A stretch of 39,178 nucleotides of DNA from Bacteroidales bacterium. Lineage in GTDB: Bacteria > Bacteroidota > Bacteroidia > Bacteroidales > Muribaculaceae. Under the pieces are notes generated by a model. The model did not search any database. It was not told the origin of the DNA and saw only the letters and a program-made list of their open reading frames with translations. Each line of letters begins with the position of its first letter. Position 1 is the first letter of the stretch. The stretch is from positions 1-39,178 of the forward strand of contig JAAVFJ010000031.1 in NCBI GenBank assembly GCA_014800845.1. The letters run 5' to 3'. This document shows, in pieces, positions 16,511-24,299 of this stretch. The position numbers and the translations under genes were made by a program.

Positions 16511-17584
16511 TTAAGCGTTCTTAGCTTCAAATTCTTTCATGCAGGCAATCAGAGCCTCAACGCTCTCCATGGGCAGCGCGTTGTAGAGCGAAGCGCGGAA
16601 GCCGCCTACGTCGCGGTGACCCTTGATGCCCATCATTCCCTGAGCGGTAGCAAACTCGATGAAGTCCTTCTCGAGGTGAGCATATTCGGGCTTCATCACG
16701 AAGCATACGTTCATGATAGAGCGGTCCTCCTTGTTGGGCACAGTAGCCACGAAGATCTTGCTCTCGTCGATAGCTGCATAGAGCTTGTCGGCCTTGGCTA
16801 TGTCCATCTTCTCGATTTCGGCCACACCACCCAGGCTCTTGTAATATTTCAGAGTCTGAAGAGCAGCGAAGATGGGGAGCACTGGAGGAGTGTTGAACAT
16901 AGAACCCTTGTCCACATGGGTCTTATATTTCAGCATGGTGGGGATTACGCGGCTCACCTTGTCGAGAGCGGCATCCTTCACGATGCAGATAGTCACGCCT
17001 GAAGGGGCCAGATTCTTCTGAGCGCCGGCGTAGATGAGGTCATACTTAGACACGTCCACGGGACGAGAGAAGATGTCGGAACTCATGTCGCAGATCATGC
17101 GCACGGGCACATCGGGATCCTTGCGGATTTCTGTACCGTAGATGGTGTTGTTGGAAGTATAGTGGAAGTAGTCCACGTCAGTGGGCACTGTGTAGTCTTT
17201 GGGGATTACGGTGTAGTGAGAGTCCTTGCCTGAGGCCACTACGTCAACCTCGCCGAAGAGCTTAGCCTCCTTGATGGCTTTTGAAGCCCATACACCGGTG
17301 TCGAGATAAGCAGCCTTGGTGTTGAGGAAGTTCATGGGGGCCATGGCGAATTGCAGGCTGGCGCCGCCACCCAGGAAGAGCACGCTGTAGCCCTCGGGCA
17401 CATTGAGCAGCTCTTTTACGAGTGCCACGGCTTCATCTACTACAGCCTGGAACTGTTTGCTGCGGTGAGAGATCTCGAGGATAGAGAGACCCATGTCGGC
17501 AAAATTGAGCACTGCATCAGCTGTGTTCTTGATGGTGTACTGGCTCAGAATTGAAGGGCCTGCATAGAAATTGTGTTTCTTCAT
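16511..17584 (-). CDS. serC: Phosphoserine aminotransferase
   Basis: This PLP enzyme of 357 residues converts 3-phosphohydroxypyruvate and glutamate to phosphoserine, the second step of serine synthesis, and serves pyridoxal phosphate synthesis in some bacteria. The N-terminus [10 protein letters not shown], the phosphate-binding GGGASLQF (72-79), and the PLP lysine K190 in [11 protein letters not shown] are family hallmarks, as is [14 protein letters not shown] near the C-terminus. Length matches the family. It is the first gene of the serC-serA operon; no phosphatase (serB) gene is in the window. Confidence 0.96.
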   Translation of the reverse strand: MKKHNFYAGPSILSQYTIKNTADAVLNFADMGLSILEISHRSKQFQAVVDEAVALVKELLNVPEGYSVLFLGGGASLQFAMAPMNFLNTKAAYLDTGVWASKAIKEAKLFGEVDVVASGKDSHYTVIPKDYTVPTDVDYFHYTSNNTIYGTEIRKDPDVPVRMICDMSSDIFSRPVDVSKYDLIYAGAQKNLAPSGVTICIVKDAALDKVSRVIPTMLKYKTHVDKGSMFNTPPVLPIFAALQTLKYYKSLGGVAEIEKMDIAKADKLYAAIDESKIFVATVPNKEDRSIMNVCFVMKPEYAHLEKDFIEFATAQGMMGIKGHRDVGGFRASLYNALPMESVEALIACMKEFEAKNA

Positions 17585-17736
17585 GACTTGGTACTAAAGG
17601 TGTTGTTTTATGTGGGTTATTAAATGTCTTTCAGTGGCCGCGGGCTGTGGTTTGCAGCAGCCTCGGCTTTCAGTTGCGAAATTAATCATTAATCTCGTAA
17701 TGACCGAATTTTTTCGCAAAAATATTTTGCAAAAAG

Positions 17737-17744
17737 CAAAGTTA
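17737..17744 (-). promoter_or_regulatory. Probable -7 box of serC-serA
   Basis: TAACTTTG on the minus strand (17744-17737) matches the consensus, but no TTTG is seen at the expected distance upstream, where the nitroreductase terminator stem lies. The leader to serC would be about 145 nt. Confidence 0.5.
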
Positions 17745-17774
17745 AAGCCGACCCCCTTCGAAGGAATCGGCTTT
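17744..17774 (-). terminator. Terminator of the nitroreductase gene
   Basis: AAAGCCGA and TCGGCTTT (outer 8 bp, 17767-17774 with 17744-17751 in plus coordinates) close a GC-rich hairpin 20 bp after the stop. The tail is only moderately T-rich, and its 3' foot touches the serC -7 box. Confidence 0.6.
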
Positions 17775-17794
17775 ATGCTTAAAATCAGTGCGGA

Positions 17795-18547
17795 TTAGTG
17801 CTTGATGTCGTAGCCCTGGGCGCGCAGATAGTCGAGAATGCGGTAGTCCATGGCGTGGCGATAGTAGTCAATGATGTGAGCACACCAGTCATTGTCGGTG
17901 GTGCCGCCGGCGCGGGTGCGGTTGTAGTGCTGCACGAGGGTGTCGTAATCGGCCATCTGCTGAGTGAGCTCCTCCTTGTCATTATTATAATGATTCTGGT
18001 GGAACACCACTGACAGTGGCTCTTTCGGCTTGAGGTCGGGCTGCTCGCGAGGCACGCCGATGGCCAGACCGCACACCACAAAAACACCTCTGGGGAGCTT
18101 CAGCATCTCAGCCACTTTTGCGGGGTCCACAGTGCGCAGATAGCCTATGCAGTTAGTGCCGAGGCCACAAGCCTGCGCAGCCACTACGGCACTCATCATA
18201 GCCAACGATGCATCGATTATGCCTATGATAGTTCCATCCATAGTGTCGGTGAAGGGGGGCATGTCCACACCTTTGCGCTCAGCCAGAAGCTGAATCTTAT
18301 TGTAGTCAGAGAGGAAGACCATGAAGTGATTACAGGTCTTAATCTGCTTCTGGCCCGTGATGGCATAGAGCTCCTCCTTGAGGGCCTGGTCAGTGATGTC
18401 AATCACAGAGAACTGCTGACCATTGTAGCTGGTGGGGGTGTTCTGCACGGCGCGGTAGATGAAGTCGAGGTCTTCAGCTGACACGGCTTCGCGCTCATAT
18501 CGGCGCACTGAGGTGCGCTCAAGCAATGCTGTCTTTACGTCTTTCAT
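17795..18547 (-). CDS. Nitroreductase family flavoprotein (NfsA-like)
   Basis: This 250-residue FMN-dependent oxidoreductase has the N-terminal RTSVRRYE motif that contacts FMN phosphate. It also has TPTSYNGQQFSVI (about residues 37-49), the dimer-core stretch ASLAMMSAVVAAQACGLGTNCIG, and the C-terminal extension typical of the NfsA/FRP group. Such enzymes reduce nitro compounds, quinones or flavins with NAD(P)H; the true substrate is unknown. A structured 300-nt RNA lies upstream on the same strand, so the gene may be read from readthrough of that RNA; no separate consensus promoter is visible. Confidence 0.88.
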   Translation of the reverse strand: MKDVKTALLERTSVRRYEREAVSAEDLDFIYRAVQNTPTSYNGQQFSVIDITDQALKEELYAITGQKQIKTCNHFMVFLSDYNKIQLLAERKGVDMPPFTDTMDGTIIGIIDASLAMMSAVVAAQACGLGTNCIGYLRTVDPAKVAEMLKLPRGVFVVCGLAIGVPREQPDLKPKEPLSVVFHQNHYNNDKEELTQQMADYDTLVQHYNRTRAGGTTDNDWCAHIIDYYRHAMDYRILDYLRAQGYDIKH

Positions 18548-18576
18548 ATTTTGGGTTTTTGTTTGTAGTCTGATAG

Positions 18577-18624
18577 CCGGGGGCTAAAATAGCTAAGTAG
18601 CTAAAATAGCTAAAAAAGCCCCGG
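18577..18624 (-). promoter_or_regulatory. Hairpin with TAGCTA repeats in the nitroreductase leader
   Basis: CCGGGGGCT (18577-18585) can pair with AGCCCCGG (18617-18624, one G bulged) around a loop made of repeated TAGCTAAAA words. It lies between the ncRNA terminator and the nitroreductase start, 30 bp from the ATG. It could act as an attenuator or mRNA-stabilising hairpin. Confidence 0.4.
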
Positions 18625-18628
18625 GGAG

Positions 18629-18665
18629 AAAAATCAGAGCCGGTAATCGCGAGGAAAACCGGCTC
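18629..18665 (-). terminator. Terminator of the candidate RNA
   Basis: GAGCCGGT (18637-18644) pairs with ACCGGCTC (18658-18665), 8 bp with a 13-nt loop. On the minus strand TGA and then five T's (18633-18629) follow. Confidence 0.6.
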
Positions 18666-18929
18666 CGTATAAATGCCACACCAAAGGATGCGATGAAACT
18701 CCGAATGACAGGATTTGAGTGCTCCTCCTCTCTGTAATCCGCCGTGCCTTAGTTAAGGCAACCTCCCGAGGGAGGCGCGGCCCGCCATTAAGTAAGTAAG
18801 CTTGTCTCGGTATTTCATAAAAATTTGATGAGTTTCCCAATCTACTTTGATGTGGTATGAGTTAATTCATTGGGAGTCTCCGGCTCGCTTGCCGGAGCGG
18901 AGAGGGCTTTTCAGTCGCTCTTTGTAATT
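18629..18929 (-). ncRNA. Candidate structured RNA of about 300 nt, own promoter and terminator
   Basis: A perfect promoter (18936-18967) sets a start near 18929 on the minus strand, and an intrinsic-terminator-like stem ends it near 18629. Between them helices are dense: CTCCGGC/GCCGGAG (18878-18884 with 18891-18897), CCCAAT/ATTGGG (18836-18841 with 18869-18874), CCTCCC/GGGAGG (18762-18767 with 18770-18775), GCCTTA/TAAGGC (18746-18751 with 18754-18759), and GGATT/AATCC further on. The third and fourth sit side by side inside a CCGC/GCGG closure, a likely three-way junction. No tRNA, RNase P core or tmRNA tag is visible. A 68-residue frame (18634-18840) crosses it but looks incidental. It could also be a long 5' leader of the nitroreductase gene. 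Confidence 0.6.
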
Positions 18930-18935
18930 ACAACG

Positions 18936-18967
18936 CAAAGGTAGGAATAAAAGTTGGCACTGCCAAA
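18936..18967 (-). promoter_or_regulatory. Consensus promoter of the candidate RNA
   Basis: On the minus strand TTTG (18967-18964), 20 bp, TACCTTTG (18943-18936): an exact match to the Bacteroidetes consensus. The nearest coding start downstream is about 380 bp away. Confidence 0.8.
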
Positions 18968-19091
18968 TTTTTTAACATTTCCTTTCCGTCTTTTATCGCC
19001 ATGAATCCTCAAAATTTCCTGATATCTCAGAGCCTCAGGAGGCTAAAGACACAGTTCATTTTCAGTGCCGCGACTCTCGAAGAACTGAAGC

Positions 19092-20384
19092 CTACTTCAG
19101 TCTCAAGTAAGAGTAGCCGAAGCGTTCGGCAGCCGCGCGGTCGAGCTCTTCGCGGAATTCGGGTGCAGCTACACTTATAAGGAGCTTGGCTCGCTCTGCC
19201 AGATTTTTGCCCAGCAGGTTAACTGCGCCATATTCCGTCACGATGTAATTAGTCTGGAAGCGGGTTGTCACTACGCCGGCACCCTCAGTGAGCACAGGTT
19301 TGATTTTATTGTGACCCTTGTTAGAGGTAGCCGTCATAGCCAGGAAGGAGATGCCCCCCTGCGAGCGTGAAGAACCGTAGACAAAATCATGCTGACCACC
19401 CACGCCGGAGAAGATACGTGTGCCGATGGAATCGGCGCAAATCTGACCGGTGAGGTCTATCTCCAGACAGGAATTGATGCTCATCACCTTCGGATTCTGA
19501 CCGATAATGAAGGGGTCGTTGGTCCAGGCTACATCGCGGAAGATTATGTCCTTATTGTAGTTCATATAGTCATAGAGGCGGCGGGAACCGAGAGCCAGCG
19601 AGGCTACACTCTTGCCGGGTTCTATGACCTTCTGAGAGTTGTCAATGATACCCTTCTCCAGCAGCGGGAGCACACCATCGGTCATGGCTTCTGTGTGGAG
19701 GCCGAGGTGCTTATGGTTAGAGAGGGCGGCAATCACAGCGTTGGGAATACCACCTACGCCAATCTGCAGAGTGGCGCCGTCGGGGATAAGCTCGGCTATG
19801 TAGCCACCAATCTTGATTTCCTTCTCGTTGGGGGCAGGGGTGGGCACCTCCACCAGAGGCTCGTCCACCTCCACAGCGGCGTTGATGCGCGACATGTGCA
19901 CCACCGGGTCACCGTAAGAGAAAGGCATGTTGGGATTGACCTGAGCTATCAGAATCTTTGCACACTCCACAGCGGAGCAGGCCACGTCGCCCGACACACC
20001 GAAGCTCATGTAGCCCTCCTCATTGGGCAGAGAGCAGTTGAGCAGCACCACGTCTATGGGCCAAATACCTTTGCGGAACAGTTCGGGCACATCGCTGAGG
20101 AAACGGGGAGTTGTGGAGCCATAGCCCTCGTTGATCCAGCGGCGCACGGAGTTGTTCACGAAGAATGAGTCAACATTAAACGCCTCCTTGTATTCCGGGC
20201 GGCAGAAGGGAGCCTCCCCTTTAGTCACGCCGAAACCGGTGTAGATAGTCACATCGCGCAGCTCATGCCCGCGGCGAGCGAGAGCTTCAGCGAGCACCTC
20301 GGGGGTGGAAGTTGAGCCCTGCAGATAGACGTAATCGCCGGACTTAATGAGGCTTACGGCCTCGTCTGCACTTACATATTTCAT
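19092..20384 (-). CDS. Acetyl-CoA hydrolase / CoA-transferase family protein
   Basis: This 430-residue enzyme belongs to the Cat1/butyryl-CoA:acetate and 4-hydroxybutyrate CoA-transferase group. The catalytic glutamate is E232 in HTEAMTDGV, and the CoA-binding loops GVGGIPNAV (209-217) and FSGVGGQHDFVYGS near residue 330 are present. It would move CoA from an acyl-CoA to acetate, or hydrolyse it; which one cannot be read from sequence. Its start overlaps the aminotransferase stop by ATGA (20381-20384), and it closes the operon with iorA and iorB. The natural substrate is therefore likely the acyl-CoA made by IorAB, such as phenylacetyl-CoA or indoleacetyl-CoA. Confidence 0.88.
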   Translation of the reverse strand: MKYVSADEAVSLIKSGDYVYLQGSTSTPEVLAEALARRGHELRDVTIYTGFGVTKGEAPFCRPEYKEAFNVDSFFVNNSVRRWINEGYGSTTPRFLSDVPELFRKGIWPIDVVLLNCSLPNEEGYMSFGVSGDVACSAVECAKILIAQVNPNMPFSYGDPVVHMSRINAAVEVDEPLVEVPTPAPNEKEIKIGGYIAELIPDGATLQIGVGGIPNAVIAALSNHKHLGLHTEAMTDGVLPLLEKGIIDNSQKVIEPGKSVASLALGSRRLYDYMNYNKDIIFRDVAWTNDPFIIGQNPKVMSINSCLEIDLTGQICADSIGTRIFSGVGGQHDFVYGSSRSQGGISFLAMTATSNKGHNKIKPVLTEGAGVVTTRFQTNYIVTEYGAVNLLGKNLAERAKLLISVAAPEFREELDRAAAERFGYSYLRLK

Positions 20385-21730
20385 AATGCACAGGCTTTAG
20401 CGGGACACTCTTTTTTGAATTCAGAAGCATGGTCGGCATTGAAGGCTGCCAGACGCTTGCGCAGAATCTCAAACTCGGCATCGTTCTTAATCATGGAGAC
20501 GCAGACACGCAGTCCATCCTGTTCGCTGCCGGTGCCGGGCAGGGAGATGGCAGCCACACCGTAGCGGAGCAGAGCTTCCTGCAGCTGTTCGCTGGTCATG
20601 TTGCCGTAGCCGGCGGTGAAGAAGAAGCCGTCGGAGATATCCTTATTGCCATCCTTGTCGTAGACGATGTGGAAACCGTTGGATGTAAAGATTTCTTTAG
20701 CGAGTCCGCCGCGGCGTTCATACTCGCGGCAGTCTTCCACGAAGTTGAGGCGTCCGTCGGCAGCTGCACCGAGCATGGTGGCAAATGCGTGCTGAGCGGA
20801 GTGAGCGGTGCCTGAGGAGAGGGCGTAGAGCACACCAAACACAAAGGCGCCGATCATGGTGGGCATGCCGAAGAAGTTCTGGAGCTCGGGGCAGACGCGC
20901 TCTGCCACTGCGGGTGAGAAGCAGGTGATGGCTATGCGCTGGCCGGCGTAAGAGAAAATCTTGGATGCGGAGAGGAAGAGGATGTAATTGTCAGTGTAGT
21001 TAGCCACGCTCGGCACGAAGGGGGCCACTCCGGGAGTGCCGAAGTTGTTGCGGAAGTCCATGCCTAAGTAGGCCAGGTCCTCCATGATGATAACATCATA
21101 CTTGGTGGCCATGCGCCCTATGATTTCCAGCTCCTCGTCGGTGAGATTAATCCAGGCGGGGTTGTTGGGGGTGCTGTAGATCATAGCGGTGATGTTGCCC
21201 TTGGAGAAATACTCCTCTAATTTGGCCTCCAGGGCTTTTCCGCGGTAGTTATATATGTCAAATGATTCCTCTTTGAGGCCGATGAGCTTGGCCTGATAGC
21301 GCTGAGCGGGGAATCCGGGGTTGATGAAGAGCATGGTGTCCTTCTTCGGGTCTCGATGAGCGCAGAGGAGCATGGCGGCGTAGCCACCCTGCATGGAGCC
21401 CACGGTGGGGATAACACATGAGCCGGGAAGCTCTATGTTGAGATAAGCCTTTATGAAGCGAGAGGCGTTCTCCTTGAGCTGGGGGATGCCGCTTATGTTA
21501 GGATACTGATTGGCAATACCTTTGCGGAGCACTTCGCGTTCAGCTTCCACGCCGAGAGCGTTGGCCGGTATGCCGGGGTTGCCGATTTCGAGGTGCACCA
21601 CCTGTTCGCCGGTCTTCATTTCCAGCGTGCCGGCCAGAGACGCGATCTGGCGGATGGTGGCGTCAGTAATATTATTTATATTGTGGCGAGACATCAGCTC
21701 GCGGAGTTCTTGGTCGGTAATAGGAAACAT
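20381..21730 (-). CDS. PLP-dependent aminotransferase, class I/II
   Basis: The 449-residue fold-type I aminotransferase has the PLP lysine K257 in SASKIFSYAGQRI, Asp218 in IIMEDLAY, and the Asn pair in STPNNPAW (187-192). The N-terminal substrate loop is LEIGNPGIPANA. It is longer than typical class I enzymes (about 390-400) through an extended N-terminus and a Cys-containing tail. In this operon it likely takes the amino group off an aromatic or similar amino acid, giving the 2-oxoacid that IorAB oxidises. The start follows iorB after 95 bp without a visible promoter, and its stop overlaps the CoA-transferase start. Confidence 0.88.
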   Translation of the reverse strand: MFPITDQELRELMSRHNINNITDATIRQIASLAGTLEMKTGEQVVHLEIGNPGIPANALGVEAEREVLRKGIANQYPNISGIPQLKENASRFIKAYLNIELPGSCVIPTVGSMQGGYAAMLLCAHRDPKKDTMLFINPGFPAQRYQAKLIGLKEESFDIYNYRGKALEAKLEEYFSKGNITAMIYSTPNNPAWINLTDEELEIIGRMATKYDVIIMEDLAYLGMDFRNNFGTPGVAPFVPSVANYTDNYILFLSASKIFSYAGQRIAITCFSPAVAERVCPELQNFFGMPTMIGAFVFGVLYALSSGTAHSAQHAFATMLGAAADGRLNFVEDCREYERRGGLAKEIFTSNGFHIVYDKDGNKDISDGFFFTAGYGNMTSEQLQEALLRYGVAAISLPGTGSEQDGLRVCVSMIKNDAEFEILRKRLAAFNADHASEFKKECPAKACAL

Positions 21731-21825
21731 GTCGATGAGTCTTTAAGAGCGTAGGTGAAAGTCAGGTGTCAGACGTTGAGGTCCTGATAAAATAAATTAG
21801 GAGAGAGGAAAGAACATTTCAATTA

Positions 21826-22407
21826 TTACATCTTGCTCTTGGCAAATTCGAGTCCGGCGCGGAATGCCTTGAGGTTGCTTTCCACGATTTTCTCACCCTT
21901 GGCGCCGAATACGGTGCGGATGCCCTGCTCGATTTTCTCGGTTTCGAGGTCAATGAAGGGGGCGGCAGCGCCGAGGAGCACCATGTTGCTTGAACGCTGG
22001 GTGGCTACCTCCTTGGCCATCTCCTCCATGTCGAAAGCCACAGTGTTGGGCCAAGCATTGAGCTCAGCTTCCAGAACTTCCATCTCGGGATAGTTGGGGA
22101 TGTTTACGAAGGGGGCGGTTGAGGTCACGATCCAGCCGTTGGGCTTCAGATACTCCACATAGCGGAGAGCTTCCATGGGCTCGAGACTCACGATGAGGTC
22201 GGCGCCGCCGAGGGGAATAAGGTCAGAGGCTATGGGGGAGGAGCTGATGCGTAGATTGCTCTGCACGTCGCCGCCGCGCTGGCTCATGCCGTGCACCTCG
22301 GCCTGCTTGATGTAAAGATCTTCGTTGAGGGCTGCGGCACCGAGTATGGTGGCTATTGAGAGAATGCCCTGGCCGCCTACACCGGCGAGTACTATATCGG
22401 TTTTCAT
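21826..22407 (-). CDS. iorB: Indolepyruvate oxidoreductase beta subunit
   Basis: The 193-residue protein is the gamma-type domain of 2-oxoacid:ferredoxin oxidoreductases. It starts DIVLAGVGGQGILSIATILG and continues with the conserved EVHGMSQRGGDVQSNLR stretch (residues 38-54). With IorA it converts aryl pyruvates (indole-, phenyl-, hydroxyphenylpyruvate) and CoA to aryl acetyl-CoA, CO2 and reduced ferredoxin. Its start is 21 bp after the iorA stop. Length matches the family (about 190-200). Confidence 0.93.
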   Translation of the reverse strand: MKTDIVLAGVGGQGILSIATILGAAALNEDLYIKQAEVHGMSQRGGDVQSNLRISSSPIASDLIPLGGADLIVSLEPMEALRYVEYLKPNGWIVTSTAPFVNIPNYPEMEVLEAELNAWPNTVAFDMEEMAKEVATQRSSNMVLLGAAAPFIDLETEKIEQGIRTVFGAKGEKIVESNLKAFRAGLEFAKSKM

Positions 22408-22428
22408 TGTGTCTTCAGGATTGAGAAT

Positions 22429-24039
22429 TTACTTTTTTGCTTCTTTGGCTTTGGCTGCAGCATGGCGGCGAGCTGTCTGTATGCACTCGCGGCGGCAGAT
22501 TATGACTGAGAGGCCGGGGTATTCAATCTCCTCGCGCATGAGGTCCATGAGCTCAGAGTGGAGCTTGGGCAGAGCGTCGATGGTGCGCACATGCTTGGGA
22601 TCGGCGCCGAGACCTATGCAGATATCTTCGAGCTTGCCGGTGCCCTGAGAGTCCTGACCGCCGGTCATGCCGGTAGTGAGGTTGTCGGAGATGATGGCCA
22701 CCATGTTGTTGTTCTCATTGATGGCGTCGAGCAGCGGGGTCATGCCGGAGTGGGTGAAAGTGCTGTCGCCGATGATAGCCACCGAGGGGTGCTGGCCGGC
22801 ATCGGCAGCGCCCTTGGCCATAGAGATGGAGGCACCCATGTCAACCACAGTGTCGATAGCATTGAAGGGTGAGAGCCAGCCCAGGGTGTAGCAGCCTATG
22901 TCGCCAAACACTTTGGGATTCTCATATTCCTTAAGCACGTCGTTGAGAGCGGCATACACGTCGCGGTGGCTGCAGCCCTGGCAGAGAGCCGGCGGACGGG
23001 GCATAACCACCTGTGAAGCGCCCTGCTTGGGGAGGGCGGGCAGGCCGAGAGCCTCGCGCACAGAGTCGGGGTTGAGCTCCCCGGTGCGGGGAAGGTCACC
23101 CGAGAGCTTGCCGCGGATAGGCTTGGGAGTGCCGAGCATACCCTTAACGCGCTCTTCGATAAAGGGCTGACCCTCTTCCACTACGAGGATAGAGTCGCAC
23201 TCATCCACGAGTTTCTTGATTTTGCCGGTGGGCAGGGGGTACTGGGAAATCTTGAGCACGGGGAAGGGGCAACCCTCAGGGAAGCACTCCATCACGTAGT
23301 TGTAGGCTATGCCGTTGGCTATGATGCCCATAGACTTGTCGGTGCCTTCGCTCAGAGTGTTGTATGGGCTGTTTTCAGATTCCTGTTCACACTTGTCCCA
23401 ATCCTTGAGGAGCTCTTTGTAGCGCACCTTAGAGTTTCCGGGCATGAGCACCCACTGGCGGGTCTTTTCGGGATATTTCAGGGGATTTTCAGCTCTAACC
23501 TCACCTTCGGCCACAACGCCGCGGGAGTGGGCCATGCGGGTCACCATGCGCATGAGCACGGGGAGCCCCATACGCTCCGAGAAGTCGAAAGCGTAGCCCA
23601 TCATATCGTAAGCCTCCTGCTGGCTTGAGGGCTCGAAAGTGGGGATGAACGCAAATTGGCCGTAGTAGCGTGAGTCCTGCTCATTCTGTGAAGAGTGCAT
23701 GGAGGGGTCGTCGGCAGCCACCACCACCAAACCGCCGTTGGCGCCGGTGAAGGCAGAGTTTACGAAACCGTCGGCAGCCACATTCATGCCCACATGCTTC
23801 ATGCAGACCAGAGCACGCTTGCCGCAGAAGCTCATGCCGAGAGCCTCCTCCATAGCTGTTTTCTCGTTGGCACTCCAGTGAGAGTGGAGCTTCCGCTCGC
23901 GAGCCAGAGGGTTGAGCTGGATGAATTCAGTAATCTCAGTAGAGGGTGTGCCGGGATAGGCGTAAACGCCTGAAAGACCGGCATTGATGGCGCCGAGTGC
24001 AAGAGCTTCGTCGCCCAGCAAAAGTCGTTTGCTATTCAT
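22429..24039 (-). CDS. iorA: Indolepyruvate ferredoxin oxidoreductase alpha subunit, no ferredoxin domain
   Basis: This 536-residue thiamine-diphosphate enzyme subunit has the pyrimidine-binding domain first (GDEALALGAINAGLSGVYAY, then YPGTPSTEI and NEKTAMEEALG). The ThDP-binding domain follows, with GDIGCYTLG and GDSTFTHSGM. Many IorA proteins carry a C-terminal domain with two 4Fe-4S clusters (CxxCxxC motifs). Here the chain stops after RRECIQTARR and a basic Ala/Lys tail, so those clusters are missing and electrons must leave by another route. It heads a four-gene operon with iorB, an aminotransferase and a CoA-transferase. A consensus promoter with an internal palindrome lies about 100 bp upstream. 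Confidence 0.92.
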   Translation of the reverse strand: MNSKRLLLGDEALALGAINAGLSGVYAYPGTPSTEITEFIQLNPLARERKLHSHWSANEKTAMEEALGMSFCGKRALVCMKHVGMNVAADGFVNSAFTGANGGLVVVAADDPSMHSSQNEQDSRYYGQFAFIPTFEPSSQQEAYDMMGYAFDFSERMGLPVLMRMVTRMAHSRGVVAEGEVRAENPLKYPEKTRQWVLMPGNSKVRYKELLKDWDKCEQESENSPYNTLSEGTDKSMGIIANGIAYNYVMECFPEGCPFPVLKISQYPLPTGKIKKLVDECDSILVVEEGQPFIEERVKGMLGTPKPIRGKLSGDLPRTGELNPDSVREALGLPALPKQGASQVVMPRPPALCQGCSHRDVYAALNDVLKEYENPKVFGDIGCYTLGWLSPFNAIDTVVDMGASISMAKGAADAGQHPSVAIIGDSTFTHSGMTPLLDAINENNNMVAIISDNLTTGMTGGQDSQGTGKLEDICIGLGADPKHVRTIDALPKLHSELMDLMREEIEYPGLSVIICRRECIQTARRHAAAKAKEAKK

Positions 24040-24143
24040 TATATTAGATTAAAGAGTTAGATTATTCGGTAGTAAATCTATCGCCCGCGCTCGCCGGACC
24101 GGCGTAGAGTGTGCCGGTGTGTCAGCAGTCGCTAACGGGTGTG

Positions 24144-24175
24144 CAAATATAGTGAGATTCTCACTCTCTGCCAAA
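24144..24175 (-). promoter_or_regulatory. Promoter of the ior operon with a palindrome in the spacer
   Basis: On the minus strand TTTG (24175-24172), 20 bp, TATATTTG (24151-24144), a perfect consensus. The spacer contains AGTGAGA-T-TCTCACT (24151-24165), a 15-bp palindrome with exact 7-bp arms that touches the -7 box. A repressor bound there would block polymerase, so this is a strong operator candidate. Confidence 0.8.
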
Positions 24176-24247
24176 TCATTTGTTAACTTTTTTTGATAAT
24201 GGCTCAGAAAGGGGTTTCAGAGCCTCCGGAGCCGGGGGTAAACTTTT

Positions 24248-24263
24248 TGGCACGAGTATTGTT
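24248..24263 (+). promoter_or_regulatory. Sigma-54-like promoter before nhaA
   Basis: TGGCACG (24248-24254), four bases, TTGTT (24259-24263) matches the sigma-54 pattern TGGCACG-N4-TTGCW except for T instead of C at the -12 position. It lies 36 bp before the nhaA ATG, and no usual Bacteroidetes promoter is seen there. The mismatch is at an important base, so the call is tentative. Confidence 0.4.
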
Positions 24264-24299
24264 AATAATGCATAATTAAACGGTAAAATACTACAGAAA

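Noticed and set aside
18634-18840. 68-residue frame inside the candidate RNA
   Set aside because: It is covered by strong helices and lacks a domain; the RNA explanation accounts for promoter, structure and terminator.
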